NCBI RefSeq assembly: GCF_900323885.1
Contig: NZ_OOHJ01000030.1
Coordinates: 186,001 to 250,000, forward strand
Direction: 5' to 3'
From: [Actinomadura] parvosata subsp. kistnae
GTDB taxonomy: Bacteria; Actinomycetota; Actinomycetes; Streptosporangiales; Streptosporangiaceae
Length of the DNA stretch: 64,000 nucleotides
Under the pieces are notes generated by a model that searched no databases, was not told the origin of the DNA, and was given only the letters and a program-made list of their open reading frames with translations. Shown piece after piece: positions 51,597-59,501 of the stretch; the stretch's first letter is position 1; every line of letters starts with the position of its first letter. The position numbers and the translations under genes are program-made.

Positions 51597-52202
51597 ATGC
51601 TCGTCCGCGAGGTCATGAGCAGCCCCGTGATCACCGTCCGCCGCACCGACCCGGTGCGCCGGGCGATCCGGACGCTGCACGGCCACGACATCACCGCCGC
51701 CCCCGTCGTGGACGACTCCGGCCGGTTGGTCGGCGTCGTCAGCGAGCTGGACCTGCTGCGCGGAGAGTTCGAGCCCGACCCGCGCGCCTCCGTCCTGCCC
51801 CCGCACGCGGCGCAGGAGCCGCCGCCCCGGCGGGTCATGGAGGTCATGGCCCGCGAGGCCGTCACCGTCACCGAGACCACCGACGTCACCACCGTCATCG
51901 ACCTCATGGTGGGCAAGCGGATCAAGAGCCTGCCCGTGGTCCGCGGCGAGGAGATCGTCGGCATGATCAGCCGCCGCGACCTGATGGCCATGCTGGCCCG
52001 TCCCGACGGCGAGCTGCGCGCCGCGGTCGAGGCCGCGCTGCGCGAGCACTACCCGTTCGGGCCGAGCTGGGACGTCGCCGTGCACGACGGCGTCGCCGAG
52101 CTGAGCGGGCCGCCGCACCAGCACGCCGACCACATCGCCGACCTGCTCGCCCGCACCGTGCCCGGCATCGTCCGGGTCAAGCACCTCAGGAGAGCGCCAT
52201 GA
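51597..52202 (+). CDS. CBS-pair/BON protein, second gene of the intact array
   Basis: 201 residues, ATG 2 bp after the previous stop. CBS1: MLVREVMSSPVITVRRTDPVRRAIRTLHGHDITAAPVVDDSGRLVGVVSELDLLRGEFEPDP. CBS2: RRVMEVMAREAVTVTETTDVTTVIDLMVGKRIKSLPVVRGEEIVGMISRRDLMAMLARPDGELRAAVEAALREH. A BON-like tail: SWDVAVHDGVAELSGPPHQHADHIADLLARTVPGIVRVKHL. The three array genes have diverged in sequence but share the same domain order, suggesting a heteromeric sensor. The decayed copy is at 11309-11784. The stop overlaps the next start (ATGA). Confidence 0.93.
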   Translation: MLVREVMSSPVITVRRTDPVRRAIRTLHGHDITAAPVVDDSGRLVGVVSELDLLRGEFEPDPRASVLPPHAAQEPPPRRVMEVMAREAVTVTETTDVTTVIDLMVGKRIKSLPVVRGEEIVGMISRRDLMAMLARPDGELRAAVEAALREHYPFGPSWDVAVHDGVAELSGPPHQHADHIADLLARTVPGIVRVKHLRRAP

Positions 52203-52882
52203 CAAGCACCGTCGAGAACGTGATGACCACCGAGGTCGCCGTCGTCAACCGCAGCGCCGGCTTCCACACCGTCGCCGAGCTGCTCATCAGCCGGGGCGTC
52301 AGCGGCATGCCCGTCCTGGACGACGACAACCGCGTGGTCGGCGTCGTCTCCGAGGCCGACCTGCTGGCCAAACAGGAGTTCAAGGAGCGCTACTACGGCG
52401 ACGACTACCGGCCGCCGCTGCGCGCCCGCATCCGGCACGCGAGCGGCAGCGAGGGCAGCGGCTACCGCAAGTCGCTCGGCGAGACCGCCGGCGACCTGAT
52501 GACCAGCCCCGCGCACGTCACCACCCCGGACGCGCCGATCGTGTCGGCCGCCCGCCTGATGGACCGGCACGGCGTCAAGCGGCTGCCCGTCGTCGACCCC
52601 GGCGGCCGGCTGGTCGGCATCGTCAGCCGCCGCGACCTGATCAAGGTCTTCCTGCGCCAGGACCAGGAGATCGAGCAGGAGGTCCGCGCGGCCCTGCACG
52701 GCCAGGCCGAGGTCACCGTGCACGACGCCGTCGTCACGCTGACCGGCACCTACGCCGAGCGCAGCCAGGCCGTCACCGCGCTCCGGCTGGCCGGCAACAT
52801 CGACGGGGTCGTGGCCGTGCGGGACGAGCTGGCGTACAAGCACGACGACATCCCCGACCTGCCCATGTGGGGCGGCGCCTGA
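52199..52882 (+). CDS. CBS-pair/BON protein, third gene of the intact array
   Basis: 227 residues, ATG overlapping the previous stop; AGGAGAG site. CBS1: MTSTVENVMTTEVAVVNRSAGFHTVAELLISRGVSGMPVLDDDNRVVGVVSEADLLAKQEFKERYYGDDYRPPLRARIRHASG. CBS2: AGDLMTSPAHVTTPDAPIVSAARLMDRHGVKRLPVVDPGGRLVGIVSRRDLIKVFLRQDQEIEQEVRAAL. BON: AEVTVHDAVVTLTGTYAERSQAVTALRLAGNIDGVVAVRDELAYKHDDIPDLPMWGG. Closest to the single CBS gene at 8126 and the decayed gene at 11757. Confidence 0.93.
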   Translation: MTSTVENVMTTEVAVVNRSAGFHTVAELLISRGVSGMPVLDDDNRVVGVVSEADLLAKQEFKERYYGDDYRPPLRARIRHASGSEGSGYRKSLGETAGDLMTSPAHVTTPDAPIVSAARLMDRHGVKRLPVVDPGGRLVGIVSRRDLIKVFLRQDQEIEQEVRAALHGQAEVTVHDAVVTLTGTYAERSQAVTALRLAGNIDGVVAVRDELAYKHDDIPDLPMWGGA

Positions 52883-52946
52883 GCCAGGGGGCGGCTCGTC
52901 CCCCGGGTGGGGGCCGCCCCTCAAAGGCCGATGGACCCTCCATCTT

Positions 52947-52960
52947 GGGACTTTGGTCCG
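52947..52960 (+). promoter_or_regulatory. DevR-like box, possible leaderless promoter
   Basis: GGGACTTTGGTCCG preceded by TT; centre 42-43 bp before the ATG at 52996. Confidence 0.65.
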
Positions 52961-52995
52961 CAGGCAGCCCCGCCCGGCGGTGCTGCGCTGGGAGG

Positions 52996-54378
52996 ATGAG
53001 TGCTTATCCCGTACGGGTCGAGGCCCGGCTCGAAGAGCCGCTGAACCGGGGCCTGTGGATCGTCAAATGGCTCCTCGCGATCCCCCACTACATCGTGCTG
53101 AGCCTGCTGTGGGTCGCCTTCGCGATCCTCACCGTCATCGCGTTCTTCGCGATCCTGTTCACCGGCCGCTACCCGCGCGCGCTGTTCGACTTCAACGTCG
53201 GCGTGCTGCGCTGGACGTGGCGGGTGGCCTACTACACCTACGGCGCCCTGGCCACCGACCGCTACCCGCCGTTCACGCTGGGGCCGGCGCCCGACTACCC
53301 CGCCACGCTGGAGATCGACTACCCCGAACGGCTCTCGCGCGGGCTGGTGCTGGTCAAGTGGTGGCTGCTGGCCATCCCGCACTATCTCGTCGTGGGCCTG
53401 TTCAGCAGCGGCAGCGCGATCTCCTGGCGCGGCGACTCGCCCGACGCGATCGGCGGGATGTTCTACACGCTCGACTGGGGCGGGCTGATCGGGCTGCTGG
53501 TCCTCGTCGCGGCCCTGGCCCTGCTGTTCACCGGCCGCTACCCGCACGGCCTGTACGACTTCGTGATGGGCATGAACCGGTGGTCGCTGCGGGTGGCCGC
53601 GTACGCGTCGCTGATGACCGACGCCTACCCGCCGTTCCGGCTGGAGCAGGGCGGCCACGAGCTGCCCCGCATGGACAAGCCCGCCCACGTCCCGGTACGG
53701 CACGGCGCCGCCTCCGTCGTGACCATCGTGCTGGGCTCCCTGCTCGCCTTCGCCGGCCTGGCGAGCGCGGCCACCGCCGCGGGCGTGACGCTGCTCGACC
53801 GCACCCGCGACTCCGGCGGCTTCGTCGGCACGAGCGCCGAGCACGTGGGCACCTCCACCTACGCGCTGACGACCGAGCAGGTCACGATCGCCGGGCAGAA
53901 CGTGCGGTTCCTGCGCCAGAGCGTGGGCCGGGTGCGCATCGAGACCACCGGCCGCCCGCTGTTCATCGGCATCGCCCGCGAGAGCGACGTCGGCGCCTAC
54001 CTGCGCGGCGTCGCCCACGAGCGCATCGCCCGCCTGGCCTACCCCAGCGGCGACGTCACCTACGACCGCTACCCGGGCGCCGCCCCCGCCTCGCCTCCCG
54101 GTGAGCAGACCTTCTGGGCGGCGACCGGCTCGGGCTCCCTGACCTGGGACATCCAGCCGGGCGACTGGGCCGCCGTCATCATGAACGCCGACGGCACGGC
54201 CGGCGTGACGACCGACGTCACGGTGGCCGCCACGCTGCCCTGGCTGGGCGGGCTGGCGACGGGGCTGGTGATCGCCACGATCGTCCTGCTCGCGGCCGGG
54301 GTCGGGCTGGTGCTGGTCGGCATCCGCCTGGCCGTCACCCCTGACCCGGAGCCCGCGCAGCCGACCCCCGCACGGTGA
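52996..54378 (+). CDS. DUF4389 membrane protein
   Basis: 460 residues. The conserved start MSAYPVRVEARLEEPLNRGLWIVKWLLAIPHYIVLSLLWVAFAILTVIAFFAILFTGRYPRALFDFNVGVLRWTWRVAYYTYGALATDRYPPF is one DUF4389 unit; a second follows (YPERLSRGLVLVKWWLLAIPHYLVVGLF ... LLFTGRYPHGLYDFVMGMNRWSLRVAAYASLMTDAYPPF). Then a hydrophobic helix (VVTIVLGSLLAFAGLASAATAAGVTLL), an extracytoplasmic beta-rich region of about 170 residues and a C-terminal helix (GGLATGLVIATIVLLAAGVGLVLVGIRLA). The GGAGG lies directly against the ATG, too close for normal use, so translation may be leaderless. Function unknown; widespread in actinobacteria. Confidence 0.85.
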   Translation: MSAYPVRVEARLEEPLNRGLWIVKWLLAIPHYIVLSLLWVAFAILTVIAFFAILFTGRYPRALFDFNVGVLRWTWRVAYYTYGALATDRYPPFTLGPAPDYPATLEIDYPERLSRGLVLVKWWLLAIPHYLVVGLFSSGSAISWRGDSPDAIGGMFYTLDWGGLIGLLVLVAALALLFTGRYPHGLYDFVMGMNRWSLRVAAYASLMTDAYPPFRLEQGGHELPRMDKPAHVPVRHGAASVVTIVLGSLLAFAGLASAATAAGVTLLDRTRDSGGFVGTSAEHVGTSTYALTTEQVTIAGQNVRFLRQSVGRVRIETTGRPLFIGIARESDVGAYLRGVAHERIARLAYPSGDVTYDRYPGAAPASPPGEQTFWAATGSGSLTWDIQPGDWAAVIMNADGTAGVTTDVTVAATLPWLGGLATGLVIATIVLLAAGVGLVLVGIRLAVTPDPEPAQPTPAR

Positions 54379-54391
54379 ACACGCAGCCGAT

Positions 54392-54426
54392 CGGGCGCCC
54401 GCCCTTCCGCGGGCGCCCGTCCTTTG
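54392..54426 (+). terminator. Rho-independent-like terminator
   Basis: CGGGCGCCCG at 54392-54401 and again at 54410-54419 pair to a 10-bp stem with an 8-nt loop, followed by TCCTTT. It lies 14 bp after the DUF4389 stop. The T-run is short, as usual in high-GC genomes. Confidence 0.7.
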
Positions 54427-54439
54427 AGGACAGGACGTG

Positions 54440-54805
54440 ATGGCGATGGCACCCCGGCGGATTCACCGGATGGAGCGGGTGCACCAGATCGGGTCGGCGG
54501 TGGTCTGGGTCGGCATGTGGACGGGCGCCGCGCTTGTCCTGCGCGGGCATCCCGGCGCGTTCGGCTCGATGATCCCGCTGCTGGCGGCGGGCAGCGTCGT
54601 CGGGCTGGCGCTGCCGGGGCACGACGGCATGCGGTTCTACCTGATCGGGTCGCTGGTCGTCTGGGCGGCGCTGCTCGCCGGGACGGCGCTGCTGCTGGGC
54701 GGGACGCCGTGGCTCGGGCCGTTGCTGGGCCTGCTGGCGGCGGGCGCCGTCTACTTCCTCGTCGTCGCGCCCACGTACATGATCATGTGGCCGCCGCACG
54801 AGTGA
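54440..54805 (+). CDS. Small four-helix membrane protein
   Basis: 121 residues, ATG at 54440 (AGGACAGGAC upstream; a GTG at 54437 directly precedes). After a short basic start (MAMAPRRIHRMERVHQIG) four hydrophobic segments follow: SAVVWVGMWTGAALVLRG, MIPLLAAGSVVGLAL, FYLIGSLVVWAALLAGTALLLG and LLGLLAAGAVYFLVVAPTYMIMW. No family is recognised. It lies between the terminator and the convergent pntB gene. Confidence 0.7.
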   Translation: MAMAPRRIHRMERVHQIGSAVVWVGMWTGAALVLRGHPGAFGSMIPLLAAGSVVGLALPGHDGMRFYLIGSLVVWAALLAGTALLLGGTPWLGPLLGLLAAGAVYFLVVAPTYMIMWPPHE

Positions 54806-54819
54806 CCAGCGGGTGCCGT

Positions 54820-56223
54820 TCAGCCGACGAGCACCTTGACGGCGGCGGTGATCTCGCCCAGGGCGCGCTTGGCGTCGGCGAAGTACATGCCGGTCCTGGG
54901 ATCGGTGTAGAGCTCGTTGTCGATGCCCGCGTAGCCGTGGCCCATCGACCGCTTGATGACGATCACGCTCTTGGCGCGGTCGGCGTCGATGATGGGCATG
55001 CCCGACACGGCCGTGCCGGGGCGGCGGGCGGCCGGGTTGACGACGTCGTTGGCGCCGACGACGAAGGCGACGTCCGTCTGCGGCATCGCCGCGTTGGCGT
55101 TCTCCATGTCGGCGAGCTGCGGGTACGGCACGCCCGCCTCGGCCAGCAGCACGTTCATGTGGCCCGGCATGCGGCCGGCCACCGGGTGCACCGCGTAGGA
55201 GACGCGGACGCCTCGCTGCTCCAGGAGCTGGGCCAGCTCGTGCAGCTGGTGCTGCGCCTGCGCGGCGGCCAGGCCGTAGCCGGGGATGACGACGACCCTG
55301 GTGGCGTAGGCGAGCTGGATGGCGGCGTCGTCGGCCGACAGCGACCGGACGCGTCCCTGGCCGGCGGGGCCTTCGATCGGCTTGTCGTCGCCGGTGCCGA
55401 ATCCGCCGGCGATGATGGCGGTGAGAGACCTGTTCATGGCGTCGGCCATGAGCTTGGTCAGGATGGTGCCGGAGGCGCCGACGAGGGCGCCCGCCGTGAT
55501 GAGGACGCCGTTGCCGAGCGCGAACCCGGCCATCGCCACCGCCGTGCCGGTGAACGCGTTGAGCAGCGAGATCACCACCGGCATGTCGGCGCCGCCGATC
55601 GGGGCGACCATGCTGACGCCGAACCCGAGCGCGGCCACGGCCAGCACCGCGAACGCGGCGAGGCCGCCGTTCCCGGTCAGCAGCAGGATCGAGGCCCCCG
55701 CCATGGCGAGGACGAGCACCGCCGTCAGGGCGCGGGCGCCGGGGAAGAGGATGGGGTGGCTCGGCACCACGCCCTGCAGCTTGCCGGCGGCGACCAGCGA
55801 GCCGGAGAACGTGACGGCGCCGATCAGCACGTCCAGCACGACAGGCAGTGAAGCACCGTGCGTGCCGGAGACGTGCAGGGTGAAGTCGTGCACGCCGATC
55901 AGGGCCGCCGCGCCGCCGCCGACCGCGTTGAACAGGCTGACGAGCTGCGGCATCGCCGTCATCCGCACGCGCCGGGCCAGCAGCAGGCCGGCGCCCGAGC
56001 CGAGCGCGGCGCCGGCGGCCAGCGCCGCCCACGCCCACGGCCGGACCGTCGCGGCGTGCACGAGCACGACCGCGGTGGCCGCGACGCCGGCCGCCATCGC
56101 GGCGGCGGACAGGAGGTTGCCGCGCCGGGCGGTGACCGGCGAGTTCATCAGGTGCAGGCCGAGTACGAAGCAGGTCGCGACGGCGAGGTAGACCAGCCGG
56201 ATCACGAGGTCGAAGGCGCTCAT
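54820..56223 (-). CDS. pntB: NAD(P) transhydrogenase subunit beta
   Basis: 467 residues; ATG at 56223 overlaps the stop of the preceding gene. Membrane part (about 1-270) with helices such as LVIRLVYLAVATCFVLGLHLM and the loop SLFNAVGGGAAALIG. NADP-binding domain III (about 290-467): VVIPGYGLAAAQAQHQLHELAQLLEQRGVRVSYAVHPVAGRMPGHMNVLLAEAGVPYPQLADMENANAAMPQTDVAFVVGANDVVNPAAR ... VIVIKRSMGHGYAGIDNELYTDPRTGMYFADAK. GYGLAxAQ and the KRSMxxGYAG loop are diagnostic. With PntAA/PntAB it couples proton flow to hydride transfer from NADH to NADP+. Confidence 0.96.
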   Translation of the reverse strand: MSAFDLVIRLVYLAVATCFVLGLHLMNSPVTARRGNLLSAAAMAAGVAATAVVLVHAATVRPWAWAALAAGAALGSGAGLLLARRVRMTAMPQLVSLFNAVGGGAAALIGVHDFTLHVSGTHGASLPVVLDVLIGAVTFSGSLVAAGKLQGVVPSHPILFPGARALTAVLVLAMAGASILLLTGNGGLAAFAVLAVAALGFGVSMVAPIGGADMPVVISLLNAFTGTAVAMAGFALGNGVLITAGALVGASGTILTKLMADAMNRSLTAIIAGGFGTGDDKPIEGPAGQGRVRSLSADDAAIQLAYATRVVVIPGYGLAAAQAQHQLHELAQLLEQRGVRVSYAVHPVAGRMPGHMNVLLAEAGVPYPQLADMENANAAMPQTDVAFVVGANDVVNPAARRPGTAVSGMPIIDADRAKSVIVIKRSMGHGYAGIDNELYTDPRTGMYFADAKRALGEITAAVKVLVG

Positions 56224-56516
56224 CTCGGCTCTCCCCTGGGCGGGCGGAACATCTCCAGCATCCGGTCGGTGACGACGTAGCCGCCGACGACGTTCATGGC
56301 GGCGAACGCGGCGGTCACGAACACCAGCGCGTAGCCGAGGGCGTCGTCCGCGCTCAGCGTGATCAGCAGCGCGCCGGCCAGCACGATGCCGTGCACCGCG
56401 TTGGCCGCCGACATCAGCGGTGTGTGCAGGGTCGTCGGCACGCGGCCGATGACCTCGAAGCCGAGCAGCAGGCTGAGCACGAACACGCTCAGGTCGGCGA
56501 ACAGCTGCACGCTCAT
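56220..56516 (-). CDS. pntAB: NAD(P) transhydrogenase subunit alpha part 2
   Basis: 98 residues with three hydrophobic helices (FADLSVFVLSLLLGFEVIG, ANAVHGIVLAGALLITL, LGYALVFVTAAFAAMNVVGGYVV) and the RVPTTLHTPLMSAANAVHGI loop, the conserved membrane part of the alpha subunit. ATG at 56516 overlaps the pntAA stop (ATGA) and its own stop overlaps pntB (ATGA): a tightly coupled three-gene operon. Confidence 0.95.
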   Translation of the reverse strand: MSVQLFADLSVFVLSLLLGFEVIGRVPTTLHTPLMSAANAVHGIVLAGALLITLSADDALGYALVFVTAAFAAMNVVGGYVVTDRMLEMFRPPRGEPR

Positions 56517-57604
56517 GCCGCGCCCCCAGTGACGATCCTGGGGACGATCCCGGTGACGATCACGGCCCGCTGGATCTCGTCCCCGGGGTCGAGGGCGAGG
56601 GCGCCGTCGCGCAGCACGTGGGTCAGGAAGGCGCACACGTTGTGGGCGTAGGCGGTGGAGGCGGCGGCGGGCATCGTGGCGGGCAGGCCGGTCGCGTCGA
56701 TGACGGTGACGCCGTTCTCCGTCACGTACGTCTCCCCCGGCCTGGTCGCCTCGACGTTGCCGCCGGCCAGGTCGACGATCACCGAGCCGGGCCGCATCTC
56801 CTTGACCGCGGCCTCGTCCACCAGCAGCGGCGGGCGGCGGCCGGGCACGAGGGCGGTGGTGATGAGGACGTCGTGGCGGGCCACGTGCCGGCCCAGTTCG
56901 TCCCGCTCGGCCCGCTGCTCGTCCTCGGTCAGCGCCCGCGCGTACCCGCCCTCGCCGTCGCCGCCGTGCGCGGTCAGGTCCAGGACGTTCGCGCCCAGGG
57001 AGGCGATCTCGGCCCTCGCCTGCGGCCGGATGTCGTAGCCGGTGACGACGGCGCCGAGGCGGCGGGCCGTGCCAATCGCCGACAGGCCGGCGACGCCGGC
57101 GCCGAGCACCAGCACCTGGGCGGGGCGGGCGGTGCCGGCGGCGGTGACGAGCAGCGGGAAGAAGCGCTCGTAGGTGCAGGCGGCCAGGATCGCGGCCCGG
57201 TAGCCGGCCACGTTCTCCTGAGAGGTGCGGGCGTCCATCGGCTGGGCGGCGCTGATCGTGCGCGGCACCCGGTCGAGGTCGGCGGCGATCACGCCCCTGG
57301 CGGTCAGGTCCGCGACGTAGGCGGGGTCGGCGTGCAGGAGGCCGACGACGAGCTGTCCGGCCCGGAGCCGGTCGGCGGGCGGGCGGCCCACGCAGGCCAG
57401 GACATCCGCCCTTGTTCGCACGTCATCGACGATCTCCGCGCCCGCCTGCGCGTACGCGCCGTCCGGGAAGCGGGCGGCGGCGCCCGCTCCGGCCTCGACC
57501 AGCACGGTCAGGCCCGCCGCGCGCAGCCGCGGCACCAGGTCGGGCGTGATCGCCACCCGGCGCTCGCCCGAGCCTGTCTCCTTGACGATCCCGATGCTGA
57601 GCAT
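56513..57604 (-). CDS. pntAA: NAD(P) transhydrogenase subunit alpha part 1
   Basis: 363 residues, ATG at 57604 (GAGAGG upstream). AlaDH/PNT N-terminal domain IGIVKETGSGERRVAITPDLVPRLRAAGLTVLVEAGAG; NAD domain with QVLVLGAGVAGLSAIGTARRLGAVVTGYDIRPQARAEIASLGA and VLITTALVPGRRPPLLVDEAAVKEMRPGSVIVDLAGGNVEATRPGE. RTSQENVAGYRA and ITTALVPGRRAP are PntA marks. Residues between ARTSQENVAGY and AAILAA agree with the proton-pumping type, as does the full PntAB set. Divergent from the 2-oxoacid oxidoreductase operon; two boxes lie between. Confidence 0.95.
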   Translation of the reverse strand: MLSIGIVKETGSGERRVAITPDLVPRLRAAGLTVLVEAGAGAAARFPDGAYAQAGAEIVDDVRTRADVLACVGRPPADRLRAGQLVVGLLHADPAYVADLTARGVIAADLDRVPRTISAAQPMDARTSQENVAGYRAAILAACTYERFFPLLVTAAGTARPAQVLVLGAGVAGLSAIGTARRLGAVVTGYDIRPQARAEIASLGANVLDLTAHGGDGEGGYARALTEDEQRAERDELGRHVARHDVLITTALVPGRRPPLLVDEAAVKEMRPGSVIVDLAGGNVEATRPGETYVTENGVTVIDATGLPATMPAAASTAYAHNVCAFLTHVLRDGALALDPGDEIQRAVIVTGIVPRIVTGGAA

Positions 57605-57666
57605 GAAGCCACCCCTCTCACGGTTTCCTCCCTTCGAGGGTCCGGCCGGGACAAGGGGCGGGATGA

Positions 57667-57701
57667 GGGCCGAAAGTCCCGGCGGGCGGGACGTTCGGCC
57701 C
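57667..57701. promoter_or_regulatory. Two DevR-like boxes in the pnt/por divergent promoter
   Basis: GGGCCGAAAGTCCC at 57667-57680 (63 bp from pntAA) and GGGACGTTCGGCCC at 57688-57701 (centre about 43 bp before the ATG at 57738). The two are in opposite orientation, 21 bp start to start. Confidence 0.75.
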
Positions 57702-57737
57702 TCCAGCCGCCGCCGGCCGCCGGGCTACACCGGGAGC

Positions 57738-58280
57738 ATGGAGTACCAGACGCGCATCCACGGCCGGGGCGGCCAGGGCGTCGTCACCGCGGCCGAGCTG
57801 CTGTCGGTGGCCGCCTTCCTGGAGGACCGCTACGCCCAGGCGTTCCCCACGTTCGGCTCGGAGCGGACGGGCGCCCCTGTGGTGTCGTTCTGCCGCATCT
57901 CCGACAGGCCGATCCGCGTGCGCGAGCCGATCACCGCGCCCGACGCGATCATCGTCCAGGACGTCACCCTGCTGCGGCAGATCGACGTGCTGGCCGGGCT
58001 ACGCCCGGACGGCCACGTGCTGCTCAACTCGGCCCGGCCGGCCGCGGAGCTGGGCGTCGCCGGCCACAGCGTGCCGGCCTCGGAGATCGCGCTGCGCCAC
58101 CTCGGCCGGCCGGTGCCGAACGCGGCGCTGCTCGGCGCGTACTGCGCGCTGACGGGCGTGCTGTCGCTGGAGTCGGTGCAGGCCGCGATCCGCACCATGT
58201 TCCCCCGCCAGGTGGCCGAGGCCAACGCGGCCGCGGCGGCCGAAGCCTGCTCCTACGTGAGGGAGGCCGCTCGTGCTTAG
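57738..58280 (+). CDS. 2-oxoacid:ferredoxin oxidoreductase, gamma subunit
   Basis: 180 residues, ATG at 57738; the only purine-rich site (GGGAG) touches the ATG, so a leaderless transcript is possible. The gamma-domain fold is clear: TRIHGRGGQGVVTAAELLSVAAFLEDRYAQAFPTFGSERTGAPVVSFCRISDRPIRVREPITAPDAIIVQDVTLL, then LLNSARP and VPNAALLGAYCALTGVLSLESVQAAIRTMFP. First gene of a four-gene operon gamma-alpha-beta-GltD-like with overlaps or 2-bp gaps. Substrate is most likely pyruvate, but other 2-oxoacids cannot be excluded. Confidence 0.93.
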   Translation: MEYQTRIHGRGGQGVVTAAELLSVAAFLEDRYAQAFPTFGSERTGAPVVSFCRISDRPIRVREPITAPDAIIVQDVTLLRQIDVLAGLRPDGHVLLNSARPAAELGVAGHSVPASEIALRHLGRPVPNAALLGAYCALTGVLSLESVQAAIRTMFPRQVAEANAAAAAEACSYVREAARA

Positions 58281-59499
58281 GCAGATGGAGGGCTCGCAGG
58301 CCGTCGCCGAGACGGTCGCGCTGTGCCGGCCCGAGGTGATCTGCGCCTATCCGATCTCGCCGCAGACGCACATCGTCGAGGCGCTCAGCCGGATCACCCG
58401 GGCGGGGCGGCTCGGGACGTGCGAGTACGTCAACGTGGAGTCGGAGTTCGCGGCCCTGTCGGCGTGCATCGGCGCGTCGGCGGCCGGGGCGCGCACGTAC
58501 ACGGCGACCGCCAGCCAGGGCCTGCTCTACATGGCCGAGGCGCTCTACAACGCCTCGGGGCTCGGCCTGCCGATCGTGATGACGGTGGCCAACCGGGCGA
58601 TCGGCGCGCCGATCAACATCTGGAACGACCACAGCGACTCGATGTCACAGCGCGACTCCGGCTGGATCCAGCTGTACGCGGAGACCAACCAGGAGGCCGT
58701 GGACCTGCACGTGCAGGCGTACGCGCTGGCCGAGGAGCTGTCGCTGCCGGTGATGGTGTGCATGGACGGGTTCGTGCTGACGCACGCCTTCGAGCGGGTC
58801 GATCTGCCGTCGCAGGAGCAGGTGGACGCGTTCGTGCCCGCGTACGAGCCGCGCCAGGTGCTCGATCCGGACGATCCGGTCTCGATCGGCGCCATGGTGG
58901 GCCCGGAGGCGTTCACGGAGGTGCGTTACCTCGCGCACGCCCGCCACCTGGAGGCGCTGGAGCGCATCCCGGCCGTCGCGGCGAGCTTCGAGGCCGCGTT
59001 CGGCCGCCGCTCGGGCGGGCTGGTGCGCGGCTACCGGACCGAGGACGCGGACACGGTGGTGCTGGCCCTCGGGTCGGTGCTCGGCACGATCAAGGACGTG
59101 ATCGACGAGCTCCGCGAGAGCGGCGAGCCGGTGGGCGCGGCGACGCTGACGGCCTTCCGCCCGTTCCCGTTCGCGGCGCTGCGCGCGCTGCTCGGCTGCA
59201 AGCGGCACGTCGTGGTCGTCGAGCGGGCCTTCTCGACCGGCGTGGGCGGTATCGTCTCCGCCGACGTGCGGGCCGCGCTGCCGGACGCCGAGGTGCGCAC
59301 GGTCGTGGCGGGCCTGGGCGGGCGGCCGGTCACCAAGGCGGCGCTGCGCGGCCTGCTGACCGCGGGCGAGCCGGAGCCGCTGACCTTCCTGGACCTCGAC
59401 CGCGACCTGGTCGCGAGGGAGCTGGCCAGGGTACGGGCGCGGCGCCGTTCGGGGCCGAGCGCCGAGAACATGCTGCGCGATCTCGCCGGAGGTGGCTGA
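58273..59499 (+). CDS. 2-oxoacid:ferredoxin oxidoreductase, alpha subunit
   Basis: 408 residues, GTG at 58273 inside the previous gene (8-bp overlap). EGSQAVAETVALCRPEVICAYPISPQTHIVEALSRI and YVNVESEFAALSACIGASAAGARTYTATASQGLLYMAEALYNASGLGLPIVMTVANRAIGAPINIWNDHSDSMSQRDSGWIQLYAETNQEAVDLHVQAYALAEE are the standard domain I blocks of PorA (substrate loop with the YPITPST-like YPISPQT). Domain II follows (VVLALGSVLGTIKDVIDELRESGEPVGAATLTAFRPFPFAALRALLG ... VVVVERAFSTGVGGIVSADVRAAL). Decarboxylates a 2-oxoacid to acyl-CoA with TPP. Confidence 0.94.
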   Translation: MLRQMEGSQAVAETVALCRPEVICAYPISPQTHIVEALSRITRAGRLGTCEYVNVESEFAALSACIGASAAGARTYTATASQGLLYMAEALYNASGLGLPIVMTVANRAIGAPINIWNDHSDSMSQRDSGWIQLYAETNQEAVDLHVQAYALAEELSLPVMVCMDGFVLTHAFERVDLPSQEQVDAFVPAYEPRQVLDPDDPVSIGAMVGPEAFTEVRYLAHARHLEALERIPAVAASFEAAFGRRSGGLVRGYRTEDADTVVLALGSVLGTIKDVIDELRESGEPVGAATLTAFRPFPFAALRALLGCKRHVVVVERAFSTGVGGIVSADVRAALPDAEVRTVVAGLGGRPVTKAALRGLLTAGEPEPLTFLDLDRDLVARELARVRARRRSGPSAENMLRDLAGGG

Positions 59500-59501
59500 T
59501 C

